From the NCBI GenBank assembly GCA_028285285.1, contig JANQPW010000114.1, forward strand, positions 1-6,658: DNA of 6,658 bases, in the 5' to 3' direction. The notes below the pieces were generated by a model that was given only the letters and a program-made list of their open reading frames with translations, was not told the origin of the DNA and ran no database searches. The position numbers were made by a program, and so were the translations under genes. This DNA is from Silvanigrellales bacterium (GTDB lineage: Bacteria > Bdellovibrionota_B > Oligoflexia > Silvanigrellales > Silvanigrellaceae). The first letter of the stretch is position 1. Each line of letters starts with the position of its first letter. Below are positions 5,526-6,658 of this stretch, piece after piece.

Positions 5526-6658
5526 TCAGCGCAAGCTTGCCTTGAGGTGCTCACAAACATCGATGGTTTCGTTGACCACCCGATTGCTCACAATGGGGTC
5601 TTGGTGAAGGTACCCAAAGTTGCGCACATTGATGGTTTTGATGCCTTTTTCATCGAAGTCAATACCGTTACCAGGTGTGCAGCCAGTGCCAGGCTGAGGA
5701 CGAAATGCGGCCAGGCCATTGATGTCCAAATCGAGAATTCCCTTGAAACGCACACGGTCGGTGAGGGTGCGGTGGCAACTCACACAATTGGTTGTTTCCA
5801 TAGCCGTGAGTTTAGGATTTTCAATTTGGTTGAAGACCTTCTCCCACATTTTCTCTTGCGGCTTGGCGCTGGCGAAAACTCGCGGGTTGGGATCCAGCCG
5901 TGTGAGGGTGAGAAAGTCATCCATATAAGGGATGCCGTCGGGAGTGAAACCTGAGATGTTGCGACCCGTGGGGTTCGCCGCCGTCTTTTCTTCGCTGTCC
6001 ACAATACGGCCGCTCCTCAGGTCTTTACGACAGATCATGCGGGCAGACTGAACGTTGCAGTCGTTCACCGTTGTGCCGGGGTCAAACATGAAGATCGAGT
6101 TCTTGCGCGGCAGATCCCAATCACGAATGTCTGTGGCAAAGAAGATCCAAGGTTGGAGCCGATTGGGTTCAATGTATGCGGCAGCCACTCCCCGGAGATC
6201 GCTGACACTGATGTTTTTGAGAATGAGTTCATTCTTAACAGCCTGCGCAAAGTCTGAGTGGAGACCTTCTCGCTTCAGAATGGGGTGAACGCCAAGGGGC
6301 TTGCCCAGAGTCAGCTGGCGATTGGCGGGCTTCGCATAGGTTTCTCGAATGCGGATGCTTTCTTTGAGCATCTCCAAGGTGGAAATCTGAGGCTCGTAGA
6401 TCAGATGCATGGCAAAGTCGGTGCCGCTCACGTCGTCATCGGCCATGGCTTGAGCCACCAACCGCACCTGCGGGCGACAAGGGTGCTCTATCTGTAGCTT
6501 GAAGCAGTGGTCAATGCGAAACCCCACAACAGCCCACTTGCTGAAGTCGTTCATGAGAGAGGCCTGCCCGCCCGAAGAAAAGTCGGGCTGAAAGTCTCGC
6601 TTAAAGATGGCCAAAACGCGGCGAAAGTGGGCCTCTGTGAGCAAACCACGGCCTTCAG
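5526..6658 (-). CDS. CxxCH (haem c-type) protein, 5' end beyond the right window edge
   Basis: The frame is open from the right edge to a TGA at 5528-5526, giving 377 complete visible codons. A TTG at 6644 could be read as a start, but coding continues upstream without a stop and no signal peptide is visible, so the true start is outside. CVSCH (bases 5772-5786) is a c-type haem attachment motif with 81 residues after it. No Met occurs in that tail, so a Met distal ligand on the C-terminal side is excluded; the His in GYLHQDP or an upstream residue would have to serve, or the site may be non-standard. Further Cys residues occur in roughly paired positions (two near the visible N-terminus, two mid-protein, two in the tail), suggesting disulfides in an oxidising compartment. 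Segments WAVVGFRI, QVRLVAQA, PWIFFATDIRDWDL, TNCVSCHRTL and INVRNFGYL align by eye with the gene at 652. A terminator follows 17 nt downstream. Function is unknown; periplasmic redox work is inferred. Confidence 0.82.
   Translation of the reverse strand, partial: EGRGLLTEAHFRRVLAIFKRDFQPDFSSGGQASLMNDFSKWAVVGFRIDHCFKLQIEHPCRPQVRLVAQAMADDDVSGTDFAMHLIYEPQISTLEMLKESIRIRETYAKPANRQLTLGKPLGVHPILKREGLHSDFAQAVKNELILKNISVSDLRGVAAAYIEPNRLQPWIFFATDIRDWDLPRKNSIFMFDPGTTVNDCNVQSARMICRKDLRSGRIVDSEEKTAANPTGRNISGFTPDGIPYMDDFLTLTRLDPNPRVFASAKPQEKMWEKVFNQIENPKLTAMETTNCVSCHRTLTDRVRFKGILDLDINGLAAFRPQPGTGCTPGNGIDFDEKGIKTINVRNFGYLHQDPIVSNRVVNETIDVCEHLKASLR

Noticed and set aside
5445..5954. 169-codon plus-strand open frame at the right
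   Set aside because: It overlaps the 3' part of the right-end CxxCH gene and its terminator on the opposite strand; nothing in its translation supports a protein.
6642..6644. TTG at 6644 as the start of the right-end gene
   Set aside because: Coding continues in frame to the window edge, no ribosome site is visible before the TTG, and the expected signal peptide is absent, so the gene is simply truncated by the window.

Overview
The window looks like a bacterial chromosome with balanced to slightly GC-rich composition. It holds exported or lipid-anchored proteins of poorly known type, plus one transporter I can name. Periplasm-facing lipoproteins, CxxCH proteins with long unassigned N-terminal parts, and sigma-54-type promoters would suit a Bdellovibrionota or other former-deltaproteobacterial genome. 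That taxonomic guess is an inference with low confidence. There are no RNA genes, CRISPR arrays or insertion sequences that I can see.

Layout. (1) Bases 1-482, minus strand: the 5' part of a putative lipoprotein gene that runs off the left edge. (2) Bases 483-651: a divergent intergenic region with two back-to-back matches to the sigma-54 (-24/-12) promoter, one facing each gene, and a perfect 8-bp dyad. (3) Bases 652-2232, plus strand: a 526-aa exported protein with one CxxCH motif near its C-terminus. (4) Bases 2242-5250, minus strand: a probable two-gene operon, with a trypsin-like serine protease lipoprotein first and a NupC-type (CNT family) nucleoside transporter second, 36 bp apart. 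Its 3' end meets gene (3) tail to tail with 9 bp between stop codons. (5) Bases 5251-5525: intergenic, with a leader for the protease and a good intrinsic terminator for the gene to its right. (6) Bases 5526-6658, minus strand: a second CxxCH protein whose start lies beyond the right edge.

How it may work together. The two CxxCH proteins align by eye along most of their length, so they are probably diverged paralogues of a single-CxxCH family that I cannot name. They flank the protease/transporter operon. The left lipoprotein and the left CxxCH gene appear to share sigma-54-dependent control, and this is the most specific regulatory signal here. The protease could supply degradation products in the periplasm or at the surface while the transporter imports nucleosides, but no sequence feature proves that the two functions are coupled.
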